From contig NZ_KE386496.1 of the NCBI RefSeq assembly GCF_000427445.1, positions 3,852,741 through 3,916,740 of the forward strand: a stretch of DNA of 64,000 bases. Direction: 5' to 3'. This document shows, in pieces, positions 36,546 through 44,619 of the stretch. The position numbers and the translations under genes are program-made. The stretch is from Methylocapsa acidiphila B2 (lineage in GTDB: Bacteria > Pseudomonadota > Alphaproteobacteria > Rhizobiales > Beijerinckiaceae). Under the pieces are notes generated by a model. It searched no databases. It had not been told where the DNA came from and worked only from the letters and a program-made list of their open reading frames with translations. Within the stretch, counting starts at the first letter, position 1. The number at the start of each line of letters is the position of its first letter.

Positions 36546-38042
36546 CTATTCCGAGGGTTGCTCGATAATGATCTTGTATCGTTCGCCGGCCTGGAGCGGT
36601 CCGCGTCGTTCGAGGCCGTTGATCAGCAAAAAATAGTCAAGCTGACGGTCGGGGACCGCCATGCGCGTCGCAAGCGTTTCGGCCGTGTCGCCTGGTTTTG
36701 CGACGACGATCGCGATTTGCCAGGGCCGCACCGCTCGAATCTCGTCTTCCGACGCGCGGTGAAACGAGTCCGTCGAGGCGCGAAAACGCTTTTCGCTGGC
36801 GTCGGTCAAGGCGCGGGTCGCAAAAATGAGCCGGTAGGCCTCGGACGGCATGAATCGGATGACCGCCACTCGAAAGCTCCACTCGCCAGCATGCGCGGTC
36901 GCCATCGCGGCGGGTGAATTGTTGATCTCGGTTGTCTCGATCGAGTTTTCGTCCAGTCCGTCGATCCAGCCCGAGGCCATGTAGGCGGGCAACGAGGTTC
37001 CGGGCGCCAGCTTGACGCTGTCGAGGCGCAAGGCTTCATCGCCTGCCGCGGTGACGCCGAGCAAGGCTTTCGAGGAATTTTCGAGAATGAACCCCTCCGG
37101 CGCCATGAAGGCGAAGCCGAGGCGACCGTGCAGATATTTGCGGCCGCGGATCGAGCCTTCCGAGGGAGAGTCGCCGAAAGCCACGCCATCGATCGCGGCG
37201 AGAAAAGGCGCCCTGTCCCGCGAGCCCAGCCCCGGCGCGCCGATCTGGCGGGCGGCGCTGATCGCGGCCGCAACTCGCTCCGGCGTGGAAGGATGGGTCG
37301 CGAGCATGTCCGGTTTGGCTGCGCTGGCGGATTGGCCGATCAATGACGTCCGCAGAGCGGACGAACGGCCGAGCGCGTCGAGGAAACGGGCGGCGCCATA
37401 GGGGTCATAGCCCGCGCGGGCGACGACCTTGATCCCGATTTGATCAGCCTCGAGCTCCTGCTGCCGGGAGAAGCTCGCGATCGTGCGGCGGGCCGAGGCC
37501 TCGACCTCTTCGCTCTTCTGTTTGCTCTGGAGCGCGCTGGCCGCCTGGCTGATCACGGCGGCGCGCTTTTCCTCCTCCTCGCGCCGAACGGCGTGCCGCG
37601 CGCTGATATGGGCGATCTCATGCGCCATGACGGCGGCGACTTCGGAGGCGTCGTTCGCGAGGGCGAGAAGACCCCGCGTTACGTAAAGGTTGCCGGGCGG
37701 CAGCGCGAAGGCGTTCACGATCGGCGAGTTCAGGATCGTGACCTTATACGGCTGGCTCCCCCGTTCGGTCGCATTGGCGAGCTTGACCAGAATCTCATTG
37801 AGATAGCGTTCGGCCGTCGGATGCCTATATTCGCCATCGAAAAGCGCGACCATTCGGGCGTGTTCGGCCGACCGTTTCGTTTCCGCGTTGGCCGGGCGCG
37901 CGGGCGGTGTGGCGGCCTGAAACGGTTGCCCCCCCTGGGGCTCCATCGTCGAGCAGCCGGCCAAAGCGAGCGCGCCCGCGAGCGCGGCGCGCGGCCAATG
38001 ACGCGCCACGCGCCGGGCAAAAACCGCGACCTCGGCCGTCAT
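36546..38042 (-). CDS. M48-family zinc metalloprotease lipoprotein
   Basis: A 498-residue lipoprotein from the ATG at 38042, with a lipobox LALAGC (Cys30) after a short signal peptide. The zinc site is HEIAH (141-145), with ELEAD at 196-200 as the third-ligand region, the M48 (BepA/LoiP-like) pattern. C-terminal residues about 440-490 (GDTAETLATRMAVPDRQLDYFLLINGL) resemble a LysM-like module, which would bind peptidoglycan. It is likely a periplasmic quality-control protease for outer membrane proteins. Upstream frame extension to 38156 is not supported by a signal peptide. Confidence 0.93.
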   Translation of the reverse strand: MTAEVAVFARRVARHWPRAALAGALALAGCSTMEPQGGQPFQAATPPARPANAETKRSAEHARMVALFDGEYRHPTAERYLNEILVKLANATERGSQPYKVTILNSPIVNAFALPPGNLYVTRGLLALANDASEVAAVMAHEIAHISARHAVRREEEEKRAAVISQAASALQSKQKSEEVEASARRTIASFSRQQELEADQIGIKVVARAGYDPYGAARFLDALGRSSALRTSLIGQSASAAKPDMLATHPSTPERVAAAISAARQIGAPGLGSRDRAPFLAAIDGVAFGDSPSEGSIRGRKYLHGRLGFAFMAPEGFILENSSKALLGVTAAGDEALRLDSVKLAPGTSLPAYMASGWIDGLDENSIETTEINNSPAAMATAHAGEWSFRVAVIRFMPSEAYRLIFATRALTDASEKRFRASTDSFHRASEDEIRAVRPWQIAIVVAKPGDTAETLATRMAVPDRQLDYFLLINGLERRGPLQAGERYKIIIEQPSE

Positions 38043-38174
38043 CAAGGCTTCGGGGCTCGCGCCTTTCCGGCATGGGCGGCGGCCGCGTCTCGGTCCGCCG
38101 GCCGTCGCGGCGCAATCGCATTGCAGCGATCGAGTTGGGTTTGGGTGACGGTTCATCCGCGCCGGCGATCCGCT

Positions 38175-39101
38175 TCAGCGTCGCGATCTGGGTGGACGGG
38201 TCGCGACGGCGTCTTGGTCTTGTGCGATGAGCTCGATCTCGTCAGGGTCCGAGACCTCGATTTGGGGACCGAATCGCATCTCCAGGAGACCGCGCACGCG
38301 AAGGAGGCGACCTGAGAATTGCGCCGGATCCAAGCCGGCGGACTCGAATCTCTTGATGTTGCGGGTCAAAATCGTGACGGAAAAATCCAAGTTTCGGCGT
38401 GGACCATAGAAAAGCGTCGTCCGCGCGCTTCCGATGTCGACCCGGCTCACGCGACCTTCTACGATGACGGAAGTGCCTGCCTTTTCACGGAAAGATTCGC
38501 GGTCGGACGCAGCGATTATCGAATAATACGGATCGCTCCAAACGCCAAGCGCCGCGGCGCGGGCGGCGGCCTCGGCGGCAAGGAGAGCAGCGCGGCAAGG
38601 CGGCGACAGGCCCGCCGCCGGGTCGAAGCGGCCGAGGCCGGCGTCGAGCAGGGCCGCGCCGACGTCGACGGGCGCCGCGTTCGGCGTCCCCACCGTCGCG
38701 AATATGACGGCGGGGGCGCGCCCCCATCGGTCTGGGCGCGGATCCAGCCGATGGAAGGAAACCGCTTGTCCCCTCAACCAGCCCGTCAGGCGATCGCGGC
38801 TTTTGGCGTCGAGGTCCGGATCGGTCGGGGTCGGCGCGGGCGGAAGAACCCCGGCGATCTTCAGCACGTCACCGCTGTCGAGTTCGAGCTCGAGCCTTTC
38901 GTCGACGGATTTCACGGCGCCGTTTTCTTGACCTTCCACCGAGCAGGGCTCCGCGCTCGTCGTCGCGCGCCCCCAAAGCAGGAGATTCGTCAGGGTCGCG
39001 CCCGCAAGGACGAGCCAGGTCGCGACGCTGCGACCCTTTGCCGCGCCCCGATTCCGCTTCGGCAGACGCGAAGTCTCGGCCGCCTTCACAGCAATATCCA
39101 T
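38175..39101 (-). CDS. Thermonuclease (SNase)-like membrane-anchored protein
   Basis: A 308-residue protein with one N-terminal transmembrane helix (SVATWLVLAGATLTNLLLWG), then a staphylococcal-nuclease-like region (LELDSGDVLKIAGVLPP, DRWGRAPAVIFA, ALLDAGLGRFDP, AAEAAARAAALGVWSDP). The characteristic arginine-containing catalytic positions are only partly evident, so nuclease activity is uncertain. A C-terminal OB-like segment (VEGRVSRVDIG, RRNLDFSVTI) follows. ATG at 39101 was chosen over a TTG at 39107. Confidence 0.75.
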   Translation of the reverse strand: MDIAVKAAETSRLPKRNRGAAKGRSVATWLVLAGATLTNLLLWGRATTSAEPCSVEGQENGAVKSVDERLELELDSGDVLKIAGVLPPAPTPTDPDLDAKSRDRLTGWLRGQAVSFHRLDPRPDRWGRAPAVIFATVGTPNAAPVDVGAALLDAGLGRFDPAAGLSPPCRAALLAAEAAARAAALGVWSDPYYSIIAASDRESFREKAGTSVIVEGRVSRVDIGSARTTLFYGPRRNLDFSVTILTRNIKRFESAGLDPAQFSGRLLRVRGLLEMRFGPQIEVSDPDEIELIAQDQDAVATRPPRSRR

Positions 39102-39581
39102 TCCCAAAAAGGCGTCATGTCCTCCCCCGACAGCGGTCCCGCAGGCTTTCGAGAGAAAGCGACCGGCTCGACCAATTGACTGGAGCCCCCTAAGGCGAGC
39201 TCAACATAATCAGGCCCAACTCGCGGCCAAAGCCTTTCCTCCGAGCCGAATTCAAGGCCTGACCGAACGCAAACAATCGACCGCGCGCACGCCAGGGACA
39301 ATGGCGCCGCCCCGCCGCCGGGACGATATCCTACCCTATTAGGTAGTAATGACCTGCCTGAAAAAATGTCATTACCGCCCACCTGACCGAATATTGTTCG
39401 TGCCTCTGGTCAGATCTAATCCTTGCGGCGGACGATCGGCCGATCCGTCAGCCACGTTGGCCGCAGCGGGTTGATGACGGATCTGGATCAAGGGAGCAGA
39501 ACGCGTCCGACGACCAGATTCACGGCCCTAAATCCCCACAACAAAAACGATCTTATCCCCAAGAGCTGAGAGGCACGTGAG
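39102..39581. promoter_or_regulatory. pmoC upstream region with three inverted repeats
   Basis: This 480-bp region drives the methane monooxygenase operon. Visible inverted repeats are CTACC-6-GGTAG (39331-39346), GTAATGAC-14-GTCATTAC (39346-39375) and CTGACC-19-GGTCAG (39383-39413), arranged almost end to end. A possible sigma-70 promoter follows (TTGTTC at 39394, TCTAAT at 39415), but the spacing is short (15 bp). About 160 bp of untranslated leader would remain before pmoC. The repeats are clear in the sequence; their role as operators is inference. Confidence 0.55.
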
Positions 39582-40379
39582 ATGAGTTTAATTACCGAAA
39601 CATCCCCTAGCCGCGCTGACGCTGCAGCGCTTTCGGCGGCGACGCCGGTATGGGATCCGAAGCCCTTCATCATCGGCACGGTCGCTTTGACCGTTTTCTA
39701 CATCGGCGTTCGCATTTATGAGCAAGTCTTCGGCTGGTACGCCGGTCTCGACTCGTTCTCGCCGGAATTCCAGAAATACTGGATGACCATCCTGTACATC
39801 GAAGAGCCGACCGAGCTCATCGCCTTCCTTGGGCTCATCGGCTATCTTTGGAAGACGCGTCCGAATGACCTCGACACGGTCGCCCCGCGCGAAGAGCTCC
39901 GCCGCATCTTCTATCTGTTTAACTGGATCTTCGTGTATGGCGTCGCCATTTACTGGGGCGCCAGCTACTTCACCGAGCAGGACGGCACCTGGCACCAGAC
40001 GGTTATTCGCGACACCGACTTCACGCCGAGCCACATAATCGAATTCTACATGAGCTATCCGATCTACATCATCATGGGCGTAGGCGGATTCGTGTACGCT
40101 CGGACGAGGCTCCCGACCTTCGGCTCGAAGGGCTACTCTGTCGCCTATCTGCTTCTGTTCGTCGGCCCGTTCATGATCTTCCCGAACGTTGCGCTCAATG
40201 AGTGGGGCCACACGTTCTGGTTCATGGAAGAGCTGTTCGTCGCTCCGCTGCACTGGATGTTCGTGTTCTTCGGCTGGTTCATGCTTTCTGTGTTCGGCGT
40301 TTCACTGCAGATCCTCGGCCGGATCAAGGAACTCTGCACGGGTTACGAAGACGTCGTCGGCCTCGAGCCGGCGGAATAA
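39582..40379 (+). CDS. pmoC: Particulate methane monooxygenase subunit C
   Basis: A 265-residue integral membrane subunit that houses copper sites of pMMO. Asp134, His138 and His151 (in EQDGTWHQT and FTPSHIIEFY) correspond to the conserved CuC ligands. Asn206, His210 and His224 (NEWGHTFWF, APLHW) correspond to the second, CuD-type site. The hydrophobic pattern and length fit the family. First gene of pmoCAB; a purine-rich GAGAGG lies upstream of the ATG. Compared from memory with the main PmoC of Methylocystis/Methylosinus it is clearly divergent, especially before residue 40. Confidence 0.98.
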   Translation: MSLITETSPSRADAAALSAATPVWDPKPFIIGTVALTVFYIGVRIYEQVFGWYAGLDSFSPEFQKYWMTILYIEEPTELIAFLGLIGYLWKTRPNDLDTVAPREELRRIFYLFNWIFVYGVAIYWGASYFTEQDGTWHQTVIRDTDFTPSHIIEFYMSYPIYIIMGVGGFVYARTRLPTFGSKGYSVAYLLLFVGPFMIFPNVALNEWGHTFWFMEELFVAPLHWMFVFFGWFMLSVFGVSLQILGRIKELCTGYEDVVGLEPAE

Positions 40380-40570
40380 TGTCCGCAAGAGCGGGCTCGG
40401 TCACAGCTATCGAGCTCGCTGGCGTCGGCCCGAGGCGGCGGTCGTTTCTTCGAAGCGTTACGCTTGAGGAGCGGCCGCTGATGGGGCCTAGCAGTAAGAT
40501 CTGACACCAACTGGTATTTGCTCCGAAAAACCGGCCGATGAGCGCGGCGGAGCAATAGGGAGGAATGTTA

Positions 40571-41452
40571 ATGTTTAAACGCAAACCAAACTTGGCCGCG
40601 GGCGGTCCTGTGACCGAAGCGATTGAGGCGTCGCCGGGTCTCGAGGGCGGCGCTGGCGCCAATGCGCCGACGCTGGCGGCCGACGCCGGCGTGCTCTCCG
40701 CCGGCGCGCGCGCCGCGGCTGGCTCGCCGTTCAATTCCAAGGCCGAGGCCGCCGGGCTCGTCAAGACCGCCGATATTCTCCTCTTGGCTTCGCTCTTCCT
40801 GATCACCCTCGGCGGCTATCACATTCACGCCATGCTCACCATGGGCGACTGGGATTTCTGGATCGACTGGAAAGATCGCCGCTTCTGGCCGACGGTTCTT
40901 CCGATCGTGCTCGTCACGTTCCCGGCCGCCGCTCAGGCCTATTTCTGGGAAAGCTTCCGCCTTCCTTTCGGCGCGACCTTCCTGGTCCTCGGCCTTCTCT
41001 TCGGTGAATGGGTCAACCGCTACACCAATTTCTGGGGTTGGACCTATTTCCCGATCAGCCTCGTTTGGCCGACCTCTTTGGTCCCGGCTGCTCTGTTCCT
41101 CGATATCGTGCTCTTGCTGAGCCGCAGCTTCATCGTCACCGCGATCGTCGGCGCGATGGGCTGGGGTCTTCTTCTCTATCCCTCCAACTGGCCGATTCTT
41201 GCGCCTTATCATCAGGCGACGGAACAATATGGCCTTCTCATGTCTCTCGCCGACTTGATTGGCTTTGAATACGTCCGCACCTCGATGCCTGAATATCTCC
41301 GCATCGTCGAGCGCGGCACGATGCGCACCTTCGGTAAGGACGTCGTCGCGGTTGCGGCCTTCTTCTCCGGCTTCGTCTCGATCCTGGTGTATTTCTGGTG
41401 GTGGTACGTGGGCAAGCTGTTCTCGACCGTCGCCTACACCAAAGAAGTCTAA
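40571..41452 (+). CDS. pmoA: Particulate methane monooxygenase subunit A, N-terminally extended
   Basis: A 293-residue pMMO subunit with all hallmark segments: GGYHIHAMLTMGDWDFWIDWKDRR, NFWGWTYFPISLVWP, GWGLLLYPSNWPI and RTSMPEYLRIVERGTMRTFGK. The usual length is ~247-252, and the family start (PFNS motif near residue 12) lies here at 53-56, so about 41 extra residues rich in Ala/Gly precede it. Two ATGs compete; the one at 40571 has GGGAGG seven bases upstream, whereas 40565 is too close to it. The extension shares frame and composition with the rest. About 190 bp separate it from pmoC, with a small AAGCG-TTA-CGCTT hairpin. Confidence 0.97.
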   Translation: MFKRKPNLAAGGPVTEAIEASPGLEGGAGANAPTLAADAGVLSAGARAAAGSPFNSKAEAAGLVKTADILLLASLFLITLGGYHIHAMLTMGDWDFWIDWKDRRFWPTVLPIVLVTFPAAAQAYFWESFRLPFGATFLVLGLLFGEWVNRYTNFWGWTYFPISLVWPTSLVPAALFLDIVLLLSRSFIVTAIVGAMGWGLLLYPSNWPILAPYHQATEQYGLLMSLADLIGFEYVRTSMPEYLRIVERGTMRTFGKDVVAVAAFFSGFVSILVYFWWWYVGKLFSTVAYTKEV

Positions 41453-41524
41453 GATTCGCACAAAGCTGAACAAAGACTCGTTGAAATAGACAATGCCACG
41501 GCTCAGCCGTGTGGGAGACATTAA

Positions 41525-42802
41525 ATGAAAACATCCGTGTTTAGTACACTGGCGGGTCACGCCAAGCGTCAGGCCGGAAGGCTCTGGGCTCTTGGATTGG
41601 CCGTTGGTCTCGCTGCGTCCATGGCCGGTTCCGGCCCCGCCGACGCCCATGGTGAAAAGTCGCAGGCGGCCTTCCTCCGCATGCGCACTTTGAACTGGTA
41701 TGACGTGAAGTGGTCGAAGACCTCCCTCAACGTCAACGAAGAGATGGAAATCACCGGCAAGCTTCACATCATGGACGCTTGGCCCGTCGCCGTCGCCAAG
41801 CCGGAAGTCGCCTTCCTCAACGTCGGTATGCCTGGTCCGGTGCTGGTTCGCGAGGGCTCGTTCCTCGGCGGAAAGTTCGTTCCTCGCTCCACCTCGCTCG
41901 AATTGGGCAAGACCTATGAATTCCGCGTTCTGCTGAAGGCGCGGCGTCAGGGCCGGTGGCACGTCCACACCCAGCTCAGCGTCCAGACCGGCGGCCCGAT
42001 CATCGGACCCGGCCAATGGGTTGAGATCAAGGGCGACATGGCGGACTTCAAAAATCCGGTCACGTTGCTGAACGGCGAAGTTATCGATCTCGAGCAGTAC
42101 AAGATCGGCAACATCTACTTCTGGCACACGGTGTGGTTCATCGCCGGCGTCGCTTGGGTCTTCTACTGGTTCCGCAAGCGCGGCTTCGTCGGCCGGTATA
42201 TCTCGGTGGCGTCCGGCAAGGGCGGAGAGCTGATCACTCCTTTGGAGCGTCAGATCGGCGCCGGCGCCCTCGCCGCCACGCTGTTGGTCGTGATCATTTC
42301 TTATGCTCTGACCGCCAGCGAATTCCCGCGCACGATTCCGCTTCAGGCCGGCAACATCCGGGCTATCGACGCGCTCAACATTCCGGAATCTCCGATCAAG
42401 GTTGAGTATCTCCGTGGGACCTACAAGGTGCCGGGCCGCGAGCTTGTCGCGACCTATAAGATCACCAACACGGGCAAGGAGCCGGTTCGCGTCGGCGAGT
42501 TTGCGACCGCGACCCTTCGTTTCTTGAACCCCGACGTCTACACCCAGAAGGTTGACTATCCTGAATATATCCTGGCTGAGCGTGGCCTGTCGCTGAGCGA
42601 CAACGCCCCGATCGCGCCCGGTGAAACCAAGGAACTCACCGTCAAGGTGCAGGACGCGCGTTGGGATACGGAACGTCTGGCTGACTTGGCCTATGACGTC
42701 GACAGCTCCTTCGCTGGCTTGATGTTCTTCTTCACCCCGAGCGGCGCTCGCTACGAGGTGGAGACGGGCGGCCCGGTCATCCCCGAGTTCCTCCCGATCT
42801 GA
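41525..42802 (+). CDS. pmoB: Particulate methane monooxygenase subunit B
   Basis: A 425-residue subunit with an export signal ending GPADA|HGEK. The mature N-terminal His42 and the HVH pair His146/His148 correspond to the copper ligands His33, His137 and His139 of the known enzyme. Two cupredoxin domains flank two membrane helices (FWHTVWFIAGVAWVFYWF and ALAATLLVVIISYAL). It follows pmoA by 72 bp and ends the pmoCAB transcription unit before a strong hairpin. Confidence 0.98.
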   Translation: MKTSVFSTLAGHAKRQAGRLWALGLAVGLAASMAGSGPADAHGEKSQAAFLRMRTLNWYDVKWSKTSLNVNEEMEITGKLHIMDAWPVAVAKPEVAFLNVGMPGPVLVREGSFLGGKFVPRSTSLELGKTYEFRVLLKARRQGRWHVHTQLSVQTGGPIIGPGQWVEIKGDMADFKNPVTLLNGEVIDLEQYKIGNIYFWHTVWFIAGVAWVFYWFRKRGFVGRYISVASGKGGELITPLERQIGAGALAATLLVVIISYALTASEFPRTIPLQAGNIRAIDALNIPESPIKVEYLRGTYKVPGRELVATYKITNTGKEPVRVGEFATATLRFLNPDVYTQKVDYPEYILAERGLSLSDNAPIAPGETKELTVKVQDARWDTERLADLAYDVDSSFAGLMFFFTPSGARYEVETGGPVIPEFLPI

Positions 42803-42841
42803 TCTAGGTTCTAGAACGCCTAAATCATAAGAAAATTCTGG

Positions 42842-42878
42842 TTCCCCCGCTCGTTGGCTCTCAACTGGCGGGGGAATT
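42842..42878 (+). terminator. Terminator after pmoB
   Basis: A perfect 9-bp stem (TTCCCCCGC and complement) encloses a 17-base loop, about 40 bp after the pmoB stop, and is followed by a short TTAGCTT tract. It should end the pmoCAB transcript, possibly partially. Confidence 0.8.
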
Positions 42879-42883
42879 AGCTT

Positions 42884-43482
42884 AAGGGCCCGGATTGGCG
42901 CACCGCGTTTTTCAACTTCGTCGATATCGGACCGAGAGCGCAGCGCGCTCCGATCTAACGATTGGGAATTCCGGATCTAATTTCGTCGCATCGCGATGTT
43001 GGACGAAAGGTTGGATCGCTGGTTTAGATCACCGAGATTTGCACCCGAATTTTCCGCTTCGTCGTGAAGCGATGTAAAGGAAGCATGCTGGCGAATAAAG
43101 ATGGGGCGCTGTACCTTGCAAGGCGTCGATGAGATCCGATGGTTGTCACTTCGTTGCAGGGAGATCCGCTCCTAATGACTTCGGCATGCGGCGGAGTATC
43201 CAGCATTCGGGCTTTCGCAGATCGGCAATTATGCGGGGATCATGAACATCTGCCGTCGGAGCTTGATGTCGAGAACCCGTATGCAGCTACTTGAAACGGG
43301 CGCCCATTTTCCTGTTCGTCCCTTGGCGCCGGATAATCTATGGCCAATTCTCCGCTTTGGTGAGTTGGCGGCTACGCGGGCATATCGGATCGCTTTTGTA
43401 TGCGCCGTTATTGCCTTTTGGCCTTCGTCCAGCGGCTCGTCGCCGTCCATTCCCCGCTTTCTGGTATAATCCGAGTGTTAAA
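42884..43482. other. Intergenic region downstream of pmoCAB
   Basis: About 600 bp without a convincing gene. In-frame extensions of the next gene reach 43291 but have no recognisable sequence. At 43462-43470 an extended -10 (TGGTATAAT) is a perfect match; a start there would give an almost leaderless mRNA for the next gene. Confidence 0.5.
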
Positions 43483-44013
43483 ATGATGATCAAATTGCCG
43501 CCGCCCGTTCATGGCCTCCTTGGCATTCTGCGGTCTGAAGTTGGCCCGGAGGTTTTGCCGAGTTCCAGCTTTTTGTTGAAACTCAGCCTCGGCCTCTTTG
43601 TCGTCTCCGAATTTGCCGTCAAGCTTCCGACCCATTCTTTTTTCGGCGCGATAGGCATTGGAATTACGGCTGCGGCGCTTCTGGCCTTGTTTGCGGCTTT
43701 GGTAGCTAAACTCCTGGACCATGATGAACGGCTGGCCCAAACTCTTACGGCATTAGCTTTTGTCGGGGCGATCGTCGCCTTAATCAATTTTTTCTTTCGC
43801 TTTATCCTGGTGCTGGGCTTTGGGTTTATTGGCGATGAATTGCCGGCGCAAGAACTTGCAAGCTTTTTGCTTTTTCCGATTTTTTTATGGAATGTCATTC
43901 TTTTTGCCTCGATCTATCGACGCGCGTTTTCGCTCGGGTTGATCCTGTCTTTTGCTCTGTCTATTGCGTATCTCTTGATTCTATTCTTTTGGATTCCGCA
44001 TTTTTTCAAGTAA
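43483..44013 (+). CDS. Unknown small integral membrane protein downstream of pmoB
   Basis: A 176-residue protein from the ATG at 43483 with four or five hydrophobic helices (for example SFFGAIGIGITAAALLALFAALVAKLL, LTALAFVGAIVALINFFFRFILVL, ASFLLFPIFLWNVILFASIY and LILSFALSIAYLLILFFWIPHFF). I do not recognise a family; it is not PmoD, which is an exported copper-site protein. The first 40 residues (PPPVHGLLGILRSE) look cytoplasmic. The upstream extended -10 suggests its own promoter rather than read-through from pmoCAB. AT-richer codon use than the pmo genes. Real gene likely, function unknown. Confidence 0.6.
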   Translation: MMIKLPPPVHGLLGILRSEVGPEVLPSSSFLLKLSLGLFVVSEFAVKLPTHSFFGAIGIGITAAALLALFAALVAKLLDHDERLAQTLTALAFVGAIVALINFFFRFILVLGFGFIGDELPAQELASFLLFPIFLWNVILFASIYRRAFSLGLILSFALSIAYLLILFFWIPHFFK

Positions 44014-44619
44014 TGCGTCGCCGACCGCAAAAGCGACGATACGTCGTTTCGGTGTAATTGGGCGATTTTGGTTATTCGAGGGGAGCTTCGGCGAGCGGCG
44101 GATTCGTCGGTTTTCTGCCTTGATGGAACGCATGTCTCGACGGAGCGGGGCGCTTGGACGACTTTCTTGCAGGCGTCTGTTCCCTTGCGACGCCTCTCTC
44201 AGAGGGGGCGTCAACTCGGTCGCTAAAAGTTCGCTTTTGCGCTATTGGTTACGCTTAGGATGAAAGCGGCTGGTTGCGCAGGAATCCGATCGCGATCCCG
44301 TCGGACCAAATCATACGGAACGAGCTCCAGTTCACTAAATTGGAGTAAGTCGTCATGAGACATCGGATGTGCTCGATGTTTAGATGTCGAAAAAACTCGA
44401 TCGGTTCATTTGCAACCTGCTTACATCAGCGCTGGCGACAAATTTGCCTAGATCGTTTGATCCGCGCCGGGAAGGGGCGGCCGGCCGTGCTGGCGTCGCT
44501 TCGTGGCGTCGTGCAGTTTTTGCTTTGTGAAAGAGTGGCAAAACGCGAAGATCGCGCAGCGAAATGGGAAGCGGCGGTCCGCGACCGAGATTTCATCATC
44601 TTGACCAGAGCGAGCATCC
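44014..44619. other. Intergenic region between the membrane protein and pyruvate carboxylase
   Basis: About 600 bp. Small open frames inside show no family or signal. A short imperfect hairpin (CTCCAGTT, CACTA, AATTGGAG) lies at 44325-44345 and could be an operator. It must contain the pyc promoter; none was obvious. Confidence 0.4.

Noticed and set aside
40568..42127. A 519-codon open frame on the minus strand across pmoA and pmoB
   Set aside because: It is an antisense shadow of two certain genes; the translation is rich in Arg, Glu and Gly and shows no domain, signal or ribosome site.
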